Assembly (NCBI RefSeq): GCF_024713945.1
Contig: NC_134678.1
Coordinates: forward strand, 496,001 to 560,000
DNA: 64,000 nucleotides
Source: Dermatophagoides farinae
Taxonomy: Eukaryota > Arthropoda > Arachnida > Sarcoptiformes > Pyroglyphidae
Direction of reading: 5' to 3'
Both the position numbers and the translations under genes were made by a program. Below are positions 38,156 to 48,720 of the stretch, one piece after another (position 1 is the stretch's first letter; each line of letters opens with the position of its first letter). The notes beneath the pieces are model-generated. The model saw nothing but the letters and a program-made list of their open reading frames with translations. It was not told the origin of the DNA and ran no database searches.

Positions 38156-38704
38156 TTATTTTTTTGTATAATCATCAGAATAATCAAATATTTTTGGATA
38201 ATTTCTTATCTCATCATCAGAATATTCATCAATTGATTTATGAACTGGACGTAATTGTCGTATATGATCGGTTATATTCTTCATAATGTGTTCGGGTACA
38301 TTTTCATCTGGATAAATATGTAGATGTGCAATTAGATCATGTCGTTTTAAGCCAATATTACCACATGCTTTATAGATTGCTTTATACATTATAAGATTTG
38401 GATCTTTTTGATGTAATTCATATGCTTGGGTCCATTTTTTACCACCAGAATAATGTGAATGATGAAAATAATAACGATAACGCCATTCATCGAATGGCAT
38501 TGAACAATGTTTAGCATTCATGACGACAACATGATCACCAACATCTTGTTCGGTATCATAAATTGGTTTATGACGTCCATGTAAATATCGTGCTATCATC
38601 TGTGCAGCATCGAATACATCCTGTTGTTTTGCATCAAATAACCACCATTGACGGGCGAATACCATCCATTGTTGTACACGTTGATATGGGCTTAAATTGC
38701 TCAT
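38156..38704 (-). CDS. MRPL13: Mitochondrial ribosomal protein L13 (uL13m)
   Basis: Large-subunit protein of the mitochondrial ribosome. 182 residues from the Met at 38704, against 178 in human. Blocks shared with MRPL13: QQWMVFARQWWLFDAKQQ, LHGRHKPIYDTEQDVGDHVVV with MNAKH, HSHYSGG and LHIYPDENVPEHI followed by RPVHKSIDEYSDDEI. The in-frame Met at 38770 would add 22 residues; 38704 is preferred because MSNLSPYQ aligns with the human start. Single exon. It is head to head with MRPL33, 192 bases away. Confidence 0.96.
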   Translation of the reverse strand: MSNLSPYQRVQQWMVFARQWWLFDAKQQDVFDAAQMIARYLHGRHKPIYDTEQDVGDHVVVMNAKHCSMPFDEWRYRYYFHHSHYSGGKKWTQAYELHQKDPNLIMYKAIYKACGNIGLKRHDLIAHLHIYPDENVPEHIMKNITDHIRQLRPVHKSIDEYSDDEIRNYPKIFDYSDDYTKK

Positions 38705-38896
38705 ATTTTTTTCCGAATTTTTAATTTCGACAAAATTCAAATCATCTTCATAAAAACATGTGGACAACATACATTTGCCTATTTACACTCAGTAGAGTTC
38801 ATTCTGGTTTCAATAGCATTCTCGTCATGTGTGTGTGTGTTTTCAGCTGAAAAAAATCATTTGTTTCGAATGTTTTTACCATAACAATTATTACCG
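38705..38896. promoter_or_regulatory. Bidirectional promoter candidate, MRPL13 / MRPL33
   Basis: 192 bases between the divergent start codons of two mitochondrial large-subunit ribosomal protein genes. It includes a TG repeat (38829-38840) and AT-rich DNA. A shared promoter is inferred from spacing only. Confidence 0.55.
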
Positions 38897-39259
38897 ATGG
38901 CTAAAGGTGGAAAATCCAAGTAAGTATCGATATTTTACATTAAGAAAAAATATTCAGTTATTGAATTGAATTTGTTTTTTTTTTTGCAAACACCAAGATT
39001 TGTAATGGTTCTGTTGGAGAGCCTGATTTCGGGCCATAAAGTTGTGGCCATTCGTCCACGAATCAAAGAAGAAATTCAAATGTTACGTTATGATCCATAT
39101 GGTATGTGTGTATGATTTTTTTAAATTCCAAGTAAAAAATTATTCTCATGAAGTAACCTAATTTTCCATTTTTTGTTGCTGCTGTTGTTGTTCTCCCAAA
39201 TAGTCGAACGTCATGTTGTCTATAAGGAAATCAAAAAAATCAAAGGAGCTGCTCATTAA
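38897..39259 (+). CDS. MRPL33: Mitochondrial ribosomal protein L33 (bL33m)
   Basis: Small large-subunit protein of the mitochondrial ribosome. Three exons, 38897-38919, 38998-39101 and 39204-39259, give 60 residues, normal for the family. It begins MAKGGKSKFVMVLLESLISG. The family core is LRYDPYVERHVVYKEIKKIK, matching [20 protein letters not shown] in human. Every part is too short to stand out alone; the splice phases (2, 1) give a clean join. It shares the promoter gap with MRPL13. Confidence 0.92.
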
Positions 39260-39642
39260 TCAAATTCATCGTGGCGATTTTTTTTGAGCATTTTATTTTT
39301 CTTCATTTCCATTATTGTAGTTTTGTCAATTTGTTGTTGTATAAAATGAAAAAATTGAAATAAAATTTGATGATTGAAAAGAAAAAAATTTTTCTTTGAA
39401 CAAAAAATTATTTTCTAAACATTACGATAGATGTCACTAGTTATCAAATCAGCTGAATGATTTTTAATTATTCGATTTTTTTTTTGTTTTTGTTCAAATT
39501 ATCATCATCATCATCACTTATTTTTGATTTCTCGGTTTTGTCAATCTTTTCTTGTAGATATTTTTCATTTTTTATTTATCATTTATCCATCACCGTACAA
39601 TTATTTGTCTGTTTGTGTTGTGTGTGTGTGTGCATTTACGCA
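39260..39642. other. Intergenic, MRPL33 - NAA30
   Basis: A 383-base gap with the MRPL33 3' UTR (AATAAA-like near 39358) and the NAA30 leader or promoter. It holds CAT triplets and a TG run just before the NAA30 ATG. Nothing else is seen. Confidence 0.5.
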
Positions 39643-40410
39643 ATGAATAACGACAACAGCGACGATGTTAATATTGTGATCAAACATAATGATGATGATG
39701 AACAATCATCATCAACAATGGCAACAATGTTAACAAATGAATTTGATCAAATAAAAATATCCAATACGTCAATGATGAAATTATATGAAAATCCAAATAA
39801 TCTCCATAATGATAATGATGATGATCAACTACCAGAATCAAATTCATCATCGTCGTCATCACAATCATCATCAATTGAATATATTTGTTATAAAAATGAA
39901 ACACAAATGCCCGATATAATGCGTTTAATACAAAAAGATTTATCTGAACCATATTCAATTTATACATATCGTTATTTTATTCACAATTGGCCACAATTAT
40001 GTTTTCTTGTAAATTTTTTTAAATTCGATTCGATTTGTTTTACAATTATTATGAAAATTTTTCATCTTTTTTTTCTCTATTGTTAATAATAGGCAATGGA
40101 TCAGAATGTATGCATTGGAGCAATTGTTTGTAAACTTGATTATAAAAAAAGAAAAATTCTACGTGGTTATATAGCCATGTTGGCTGTGGATGAACGTTAT
40201 CGTAAACGTAAAATTGGATCGAATCTTGTGCTGAAAGCAATCAATGTTATGATCGAATTGAATGCCGATGAAGTTGTACTTGAAACCGAGGTTACAAATC
40301 GTCCAGCATTGATGTTATATGAAAATCTAGGATTTATACGTGATAAACGTCTGTTTCGTTATTATTTAAATGGTGTGGATGCTTTACGTTTGAAATTATG
40401 GTTAAAATAA
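39643..40410 (+). CDS. NAA30: NAA30, catalytic subunit of N-acetyltransferase NatC
   Basis: Co-translational N-terminal acetyltransferase that acts on Met-hydrophobic N-termini at the ribosome. Two exons, 39643-40008 and 40093-40410, join in phase 0 to 227 residues. The N-terminal 85 residues are Asp/Asn/Ser-rich. The GNAT domain begins near [19 protein letters not shown], with [20 protein letters not shown], then [43 protein letters not shown] and [20 protein letters not shown] ending in KLWLK. The acetyl-CoA loop reads [11 protein letters not shown]; the first glycine of the usual RxxGxG/A motif (RRNGIG in human) is Lys here. All else is highly conserved, so it is probably active. Confidence 0.95.
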
Positions 40411-43384
40411 AATATAAAAAAATTATCGGAAATTCCGAGATATACAGCCAGCTGACCTTTGTCGGCTGGTTGTTGTTGTTGTTGCTGTTGTCACTCTCTT
40501 TCACCCCGTTTTCCTTTTGACATATGACATTTCCAATGATGATGAGTTGGTTTTACATTTCTCCCAAAAAAAAACACGATCCTAAAAACAATTAATTTGA
40601 CACCGAAACTAAAGAAGAACATATGAACATAGTGTATATTGAATGTTTGTAAAAACATGAAACAATAATATATCGACTCACGCACGCGGTGTGGTCATAA
40701 GTCATCAATAAGTTCTATATACATCCATCATCGTCATCATCGTCATCATAAACCAAAGGAAAAAAATGTCATCTACGTGATGGTGTCAATGACAAACTTA
40801 TGAAAATTTGGTGTGTATAAACCGAAAAGAAAATATGAAAATTTTTTTTTTTTACTTGATGGTTTGTTTTGTCGCCGGCTAGTCTCGAAGATGAAACATT
40901 ATCTGTCTAGACATGTTTTTGTTGTCGGTTTTGGTGGTGGTGGTGGTCAAGTTTTTCATTTCATTTTTTTCAAAAATTAATAATTTCTTCTTCTTCCAAT
41001 GATGATGATCATCATCATGGAGAAAAAAAAAACAGAAAAACTCTTTGTTTTAAAATAGTGGCGCCAAATATGAATTACGAATGAGTGAGCGAGTGAGTGA
41101 GTGTAAGCGGAATATCTGTCGAAAATTTGATATAACATAAAATTTCATTTGTCATTGTCTGTCATCATCATCATCATCTTGATATTATTGATAAATGAAA
41201 TAAACTATAAAAAAATGGAAAAGATGAAAATTTCATTTTTTTTACTAATTTAAAATTTACATGTCATGTGTGTGTGTGTGATTCATAAACGAATTCAAAA
41301 TCGAACATTTGTTGTTGTTGTCTTCCGATGATCACAATGATGTGATGGCTATATCTACATGACATGATCTCAATGTTGATGATGATGATGTGAAAACAAT
41401 CGTTCTTTTTTTCTGATCGACCACTCGGTTGACATTTGATTCGAATCACGAAAAAAAAACTTGATTTTTTATGTTTAACCAAAAAAAAAAAAAAAAAAAA
41501 ACAAGCCATCCATATTTCCATATTCTAATGACAAAATTGTCAATTGACATCTATGAATTTTGACATTCGATTATTCATCATCGTCATTGATTTGAAATTC
41601 AGCTATAACAAAACAAAAGTAAGGACATTTCATTTCATGAAAACAAATCTTCATACTATTCCGAAATCATTACAGAATCATAAAGATTGATGCCGACTTA
41701 TTATTATTTTAATGAATCTCATGGAATTCATCATCATCAATGATTAGATCAAAAAAAGAATCATATGGAGAAATAGCCGACTTTTAATTATTTAGTCAAA
41801 GAAAAAATGGCGAACTATTCAATTCTCCATCATCATTTTCATTTCTAAATATTATTTATTCTCAAACGTCCAAGATGATGATATTATCATGGTGATGATA
41901 TTGTATGTATATGGCGGTAAACGATAAAGAACTGGTGGGTTTTTTTTTCGTTACTGTTATAAACAAACATCTGGATCTCAGAGAATGAAAGCGGCGAAAA
42001 AATGGTTCGGTTTTTTTTTCGTTGCACAAGATTCTTTATCATCATTATAATAATAATGATGATGTCGACAACGAAATTTGTCTATATAACAGAAAATTTT
42101 TACCAAATCGTCATCATCATGGTTGTCCTCGTTTTTCGTCGGAACGAATTCGATCCAAACGAGAATGAGAGAGACAGAAAAACGATGTCCATGTGATGAT
42201 AGAATATTGCCGCAACAATAATGATGATGAACTTGAAGACATTGTTGAATTGAAAATGGGTGTTGTCGTGTGAAAAAGCAAAAAAAAAATTTTGAAATTC
42301 TATTACGACAACAACAACAACAACTAAAACATCATCATCATCGTCATTTTTACATCAAATAATTAGTTTGCTAAGTATATAAGTTGCTACTATCTCAAGA
42401 AATGGAAAAAAACTTGTACATGTATGTACTGCTGCTGCTGTTATTTACTAATCACTATCCAACAACAAACAACAAACAACAACGAAAAGAAAAAAATTCG
42501 CTTAATTATTTGAATGAATGAATGAATGGATGGCTTTGGCTGGTTTGGTTTGTGCGAACCCGAACAAACAACAAACAAACAAACAAACAAACAAAAAGAA
42601 TGAAAATGAAAAGATTCGACATTTGATGATGATGAAAGATGTTCCCATTGTATGTTTTGTTGTACCGTTTTTATGCAGACAACAACAAGACAATTCTTTC
42701 AGTTTTTTTTTATTCTTGCGGCAATTCCTTCTTCTTCTTCTATACTTCTATAGTTGACATTTTTTGTTTTTGAATACGATATTGTATAACGGCTATACAA
42801 TCATGGTCGTCGTCATCATCATCATCATCATCATCAAGAAGGTAAGTGTCTTTTACATCTTTGTGTTGTGTGAATTTTTTTTTCTTTGATAATGGTGTTT
42901 GGTGGTGATGATAAAATGACTTGTCATCGGCACTTATTGCTTCGTTGAACATTTCAAAAAAAAAAAAGAATCTTCATCATCATCACACAGACAGACATTG
43001 TTTGTTGTTCATCATCATTGGCAAAGAATTGTAATAATTCTTAAAGTTTTGTTGTTATTTTTATAATAATTCAAAACTAAAAAAAAAAAAATTATTATTA
43101 ACCACAAACAAACCATAAACATCATAATATAATATATTTATAGCCACCTTTTCCCCTTACTTATATTTCATTTTTTTTCTTTCTTCTCACTTAACAGATT
43201 CTAAGATTTTTTTTCTTTTTCTCGTTGCTCTTAATTATCATGAATTTTTTCTAATTTATGAATCAAGTAATAGAGGTGCTGCTTTTCAAGCAGAAGCAAA
43301 AAGAAAAAAAAGAGGCCACTATAAATGATTTACTTTTGTTTTCCATTGGATTTGGGCCTCAATAGAATTGTTGTTGTGATTTGT

Positions 43385-43469
43385 AATTTGGTCAGGGAAA
43401 AACAACAAAAAAAACCAAACGATCATCGGTGTCATTTGGTTTTTGTTTTTGTTTTTCCTGACCAAATTC
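43385..43469. repeat. Long near-perfect inverted repeat
   Basis: The left arm begins AATTTGGTCAGGGAAAAACA and ends AAACCAAA (43385-43419). The right arm begins TTTGGTTTTTG and ends CCTGACCAAATT (about 43435-43468). The arms are complementary over about 33 bases with only a few mismatches, around a loop of about 15 bases. Such a fold could be a small hairpin RNA, a miniature element or a cruciform. Confidence 0.75.
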
Positions 43470-44611
43470 AAATGTTCAATGTTCAACCAGCGACTTGTAT
43501 TTGAATATCATCAACAAATGACTGATGTTGTGACATTCTGAATTTAGTGGTTGGTTTTTGTTTTAGAGAGAGAAAGAGAGAGAGAGAGAGTGTGAAATAA
43601 ATTTCACCATTGTCCACACATGAATCTGAATGAATCGTTCATTGTGTGTGTGTGAGTATGTTTTACTTATGGTCAGTGTTGGATTACAATTTTTTCGATG
43701 TTTAGTTTGTTCAATTTTTTCTTCTTTTTTTTGACATTTAGATTATCAAATTGTTAATGTTATTGGCAATATGTATGAGTGTGTGTGTAAAAGCCATTTC
43801 GGTTGATAGATTGGTTTTTTTTTTTTTTTTTGCTTTTTAGTATACTCGATGTATATTTGGTTTATGTGTGTGTGTGTGTGTGTGGTAAATGTTCATTTTG
43901 GAAAAAAAACGACAATTTCAAAATCCATTTTGTTCTGTTTAATGCATGCTTGTGCCTCAACATGCACACACAAAAAAAAACTTGATCATTAGTGATGACT
44001 ACACAAAGGAAAATCATCATCATCATTTATTTGAAAATACAGAAAAAAAAAATTCAATCGACCATTGAAAATCTTTTAATGTGTGTGTGTGTGTGTGTCT
44101 GTTTTGATTATACCCAAAAAAATTTTTTTTTTTATTTGAAATTCATATTTGTTTTGTTGTTAGTGAAAGATGATTATAACGCATCACCAATATATTATAG
44201 TTATTATTTAGTCTCACTTTACATATAAATGTCAGAAGTAGAAATTTGTTTTGTTTTGTTTTTTATTTTTTCATTGAATTCAGCAAAAAAAAAAAAACAA
44301 TTATTCAATTAATGGATGATTTTTTTTCGGTGTTTTGTGGCTGGCCCACACACACACAGACACACACAAACAGACAAAAGTTACCGATGTATGATGAACA
44401 AAGTTCATTTCAAAACCATGGTTCAAAGACCAAATTGAAGTGATTTTTTTTTGAATTGAATTGAATTGAATTTTGGTTTGTTTTTATCCAAAAATTTTTT
44501 TTTCATCATTCAGGTAAATTTTTGTTTGGTTTATTTCAATCGACCATGGTATATGAACATGATCAAATTTTTTTGTTTTGTCTGTTGGCATTTTCATTCA
44601 TTCGATTTGGT

Positions 44612-44641
44612 GATTTAATGATGATGATGATGATGATGATT
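44612..44641. repeat. (GAT)n microsatellite
   Basis: About nine GAT units in the gene-free stretch upstream of Pox meso. Confidence 0.85.
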
Positions 44642-44862
44642 TTTCTGGCTGATAAAATTATTTTTTCATTTGTTGTTCATTGTTTTTTTTTCTTGTTTTA
44701 AAAATTTTCTTTTTTTTTATAAATTTGAAAATGTCATCATTTTTTTTTCTTACTATTCAATTTACAAATTATAAATATAAATATATATATATTTAGCTCC
44801 ATCAGCAATGAAAATTTTTTTATTCAAAATTGCCACTTTATAATATACACATAATACAACCA

Positions 44863-44982
44863 AGCTCCGCCTACATTTGTTACAAACTCCACCTTTTACC
44901 AAAGTTACTGTACATTTATTTGAATTTTATTTTTAACCAATAGGAAAGCTACTAATAGGCACTTTTTTTAAATATTATATAG
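44863..44982 (+). promoter_or_regulatory. Possible Pox meso promoter
   Basis: A cluster of CTCCGCC (44865-44871), CCACC, CCAAT (44937-44941) and a TATA-like ATTATATAG (44974-44982) lies 0.8 kb before the first recognised Pax exon. Order and spacing look like a CCAAT/TATA promoter. Motif evidence only. Confidence 0.25.
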
Positions 44983-45795
44983 TTTTGTTTCGAGAATTTT
45001 TTTTTTTTTTTGAAAAAAAGTACAGAAATGTATCATTTCGATATGGATGTTATAATGATGATCATGATGATGATGATCATATAGATAGATGGATGGATGG
45101 ATGATGATGATTATGATTATGTGGTGGCTTCATTTCAATTCGTTTTGCATGATTGTTGTTGTTGTTGTTGTTTATTTAAAGCCTGAAAAAAATATATATT
45201 GGATTGAAAGATTAATTCAGCCATAAGACAGATTATTATTGAATCTTCTGGTTCATATGCATACAGTGTGTGTGTGTGTGTATGTATGTATGCAGAATAT
45301 GAATAACGAACGAACAAACGAATGGTTCGTTGCAAATCTTGTTGATTTTTTGTTTGTTTGTTTGTTTTAGTTTGAAAAAAACAAAAAAAAAAATTTGTTC
45401 ATGGTGTGATTTGTTCCTTTTTTTCTGGTTTGATTTGAATAAATCCGAATAATTTACTCCAACAACATCATCATCATTATCCGTATAAACCATCTGAGGA
45501 TGGAGTGATTTTTTTTCCTTGTTGCAGCTTCTTCTTTGTTATTTTTTTTTATAGATTAAGATTGAAAAACTTTGTTACTTTTATCATTTTGATGACATAT
45601 ATTTGTTTGTAATAACGTGAAATTTTTTTTTGTGAATTAAAATTGTTCTTCATCATCATCATTGTTTTTTTTTTAAAAATGGCCGCCAATCATTTTCATA
45701 CATTAGGTTGTTGTTATTGTTCATGATGATTAATAATATCAAATAATCTCATTTTGAATGTTTGTTTTTTTTCTTTTTTTTTCTTAAAAATTCAG

Positions 45796-47739
45796 TTGGC
45801 ACTTCCGCTCAAATAAAGATTGAACATGATTTATATTTTGGTAAGTGGTGGATGATGATACTAAATGAATGAATGAATGAATGAATGAATGGACAGCTTG
45901 AGCAAATGGTTTAACAAGAAATCCATCCATGTTTGTCAAATGTGTGTCGGATGTTTGTGTGTGTTTTTCAGTTGAAAACTAGCTAAATTTTGTTTATAGC
46001 AGATTTTGTTGTTTGAAAAGACAAAATTGATTACCATTTTTTTTGTGTTTTTTCATTGGAAAAAAAATGATATGGATGATGCTAAGAGTTTGTGATATAT
46101 TTTTTTTCTTCTTCTTCTTTGATGATAAAACACAGAATCACAAGGTTTTGGTGAAGTAAATCAATTGGGAGGTGTATTTGTCAATGGACGACCATTGCCG
46201 AATTCGATTCGTTTGAAAATTGTTGAATTATCACGTATGGGTGTAAGGCCATGTGATATAAGCAGACAATTACGTGTATCACATGGTTGTGTGTCGAAAA
46301 TATTATCACGTTTCCATGAAACTGGTTCCATATTACCCGGTACAATTGGTGGTAGTAAACCACGTGTTACAACACCAAAAGTAAGTTTTTTTTATGATGT
46401 GAAGTTCTTTAATCAATTTCAATACGAAAATCATAAAAAAACAAAACAATTCAGGTCGTTTCCTATATAAAAGAATTGAAAAATAAAGAACCAGGAATAT
46501 TTGCTTGGGAAATTCGTGATAAATTACTGCATGATGGTATTTGCGATAAATTTAATGTTCCATCCGTCAGTAGTATTAGGTATGTGTCTTGTAAATTTTG
46601 TTTTTCCATTTTTTTTGTGGACAATATCCATTCCATTCCACTGTTTATAATTCAATCAATTAGCCGAATTTTAAGAAATAAAATGAATGGAAATTCAAAT
46701 CCACAATCAATCATCGTCAATGATGATTTAACAAATGGACATCAATCATTGTCGTCATCATCATCGAATACTGCCATTGATCATCATCAATCAAATCAAT
46801 CGATTATTTCAAATTTACAAATTCCAATATCATTATCGGATACAAATCAACAACAACAACAACAATCACCACAGCAACATTCACAATTTAATGTGAATGG
46901 TTGCACTACAACCAATAATCATTTGGAAAGTAAAGAAAATGTTCGCAATGTTATGAATGCTATTTATCATCATCATCATCATCCTCATCATTCACCATTA
47001 TATAATGCTTATCATCATCATAATTCTTCTTGTACACAAACAATACCTACATCGATTACAATGACGCCTACCACAACAGCAACACATCATCATCAGAATC
47101 ATCTTTTATCACCATCGTCATCCAATTTGAATAACACTACAGCAGCAGTAGCAGCAGCACAGGCAATGATTCATCATCATCATTCGAATCCAATGTCAAC
47201 GACAAATATACCCGTTGGTAAATTTTTTCTTTGGATTTTTTTTTAATTTGAAATTCATTTTTTTTTCATTAGTTGCTATTAAATCAACAGGTTGGCCATC
47301 ATCACATTCGGTAAATGATTTGTTATCATCTGCATCCTCCTCATCATCATCATCATCATCGTCTTCGTCATCATCATCATCATCACCAATGATAAATGGT
47401 TCATCTGGTACGATGATGCTAAATTCTGGTATAACAACAACAACAACAACTGATACAATTACAGCATCAACAACAACAAATGAAACAACGATGGCAGCTG
47501 CTGTTGCTGCAGCACAAAATCATTATATGCAAAATTATTATGTTCATGCTATGATTCAACAACAGCAACAACAACAACAACAACAACAACGTCAACATCA
47601 ACAGCAACAACACCATTATCATCATGCAAATTCATCAATTACAGCAGCAGCTGTAGTAGCAGCGGCAGCATTTGAACCAATTATAAACGTTCCATCATCA
47701 CATCATCATCATTTGGATGTAGCACATCGATTTTTATAA
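45796..47739 (+). CDS. Poxm: Pox meso-type paired-box transcription factor (Pax1/9 class)
   Basis: Developmental DNA-binding protein. Five exons, 45796-45840, 46136-46380, 46455-46579, 46664-47217 and 47273-47739, stay in frame for 477 residues or more. The first exon ([14 protein letters not shown]) starts in mid-codon, so a 5' exon is missing. The paired domain runs from [20 protein letters not shown] through [60 protein letters not shown] and [26 protein letters not shown]-type residues (here [14 protein letters not shown]) favour Pox meso or Pax1/9 over Pax2/5/8 or Pax6. An octapeptide-like HSVNDLLS occurs in the last exon. No homeodomain is present, as expected for this class. Between and after these blocks are long His, Ser, Gln, Thr and Ala runs. 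Confidence 0.93.
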
Positions 47740-47867
47740 TTTTATTTTATTACAATTCAATTTTTACATATAAAACATGATGTAAATCAATGGCATTATT
47801 TTAAAAATGATAATAAATTTCAGTGTAAAGTTTTCCAAAAAAATGAATGATTAGCCATTTGCCAAAT

Positions 47868-48425
47868 TCAATGATAATCACCACGTATTCGTCTGGCAAG
47901 ATTAATATCTCTTGGCATGATTGTAACCCGTCTAGCATGTATAGCACATCTAGGAAAAAAAATTGAATTTAATTTTTGATGAATAAAATTCATTTTCATT
48001 TGGTAAAAATCATTACTTACAAATTGGCATCTTCAAACATGCGAACAAGATAACTTTCGGCAGCCTCTTGCAGTGCTTCCAATGCTGCTGGCTGAAATCT
48101 CAACGAATTTTTCATGCTTTGAGCTATTTCCCGAATTAATCTTTGAAATGAAATTCGTGGAATTAGATTATGGGATGAATTTTGATATCTTCGTATTTCA
48201 CGTAAAGCAACTGTACCAGGACGATATCGTCGTTTTTGAGTTGGCGATTTGGTAGAATGCTATTTAAAAAAAAAAATTCAGTGATTTTATTTTCAACAAT
48301 AAATAATTGATGATAGAAAAAATTTGATCCGTTTCATCTACCTGTAAACTTGATCGTAATATTCGTGATTTACCCGGTGTTGTTGGCTCCGAAATTCGTC
48401 TAGAATTTTGTGAATGTCGTGCCAT
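47868..48425 (-). CDS. CENPA: Divergent histone H3, candidate centromeric H3 (CENP-A)
   Basis: Core histone variant. Three exons, 48425-48342, 48259-48021 and 47949-47868, join to 134 residues. The histone fold is clear: [75 protein letters not shown] and [13 protein letters not shown]. The N-terminal tail ([20 protein letters not shown]) has none of the canonical H3 tail: no ARTKQTARKS, no equivalents of K4, K9 or K27. Canonical H3 genes are normally intronless and nearly invariant; this one has two introns and over 30 percent changes in the fold. LIPR and [12 protein letters not shown] are CENP-A-like residues. Loop 1 has no insertion relative to H3, unlike many CENP-A proteins, so another H3 variant is possible. 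It is divergent from TAF7. Confidence 0.85.
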
Positions 48426-48720
48426 TTTCGATGAATAAAAAATTCAATAAAACTTTCCTAAAAAAGAAATCTACATAAAATTTATGTTTTTTATTCGAAA
48501 AAAAACACTATAACAATTACTCATTTACATATTAAATTTGTAAAAAAAAAATGTAAACAAATAACGGTTATGAGAATTCCATGCTCGAATTTCATTAAAA
48601 GAAAAAAAAGTTGTTCATAAACAATGTGATGATTTTTTTTTTGTTTGAGCACTTTTATTTATTTGCATCGTGATCAGCTCATAACAAATTTTTTTTCTTG
48701 ATTTTCAAAACAAAAAAAAA
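48426..48720. promoter_or_regulatory. Divergent promoter region, CENP-A-like / TAF7
   Basis: 295 AT-rich bases between two divergent start codons. A bidirectional promoter is inferred from spacing; no motif is decisive. Confidence 0.45.

Larger units (their letters stand above)
40411..45795. other. 5.4 kb gene-free stretch upstream of Pox meso
   Basis: No exon with family resemblance on either strand. It holds a GCCAGC hairpin behind NAA30 (about 40445-40470), an A-run of about 20 (41481-41500), GAT/CAT repeats (42809-42835, 44612-44641), CA/TG tracts (43867-43882, 44081-44099, 45267-45282), a long inverted repeat at 43385-43469 and a promoter-like cluster near 44.9 kb. It is the longest gene-free span in the window. 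It probably holds 5' exons and regulatory DNA of the Pax gene, whose first recognised exon still begins in mid-codon. Confidence 0.5.

Noticed and set aside
40440-40472. GCCAGC/GGCTGG hairpin directly behind NAA30
   Set aside because: Short stem with a wobble; could be a 3' UTR fold, but the evidence is weak. It is not a histone-type stem-loop.
42502-42952. Open frames on both strands rich in Lys, Asn and Asp
   Set aside because: Simple-repeat DNA (CAAA, CAT) read in several frames; nothing protein-like.
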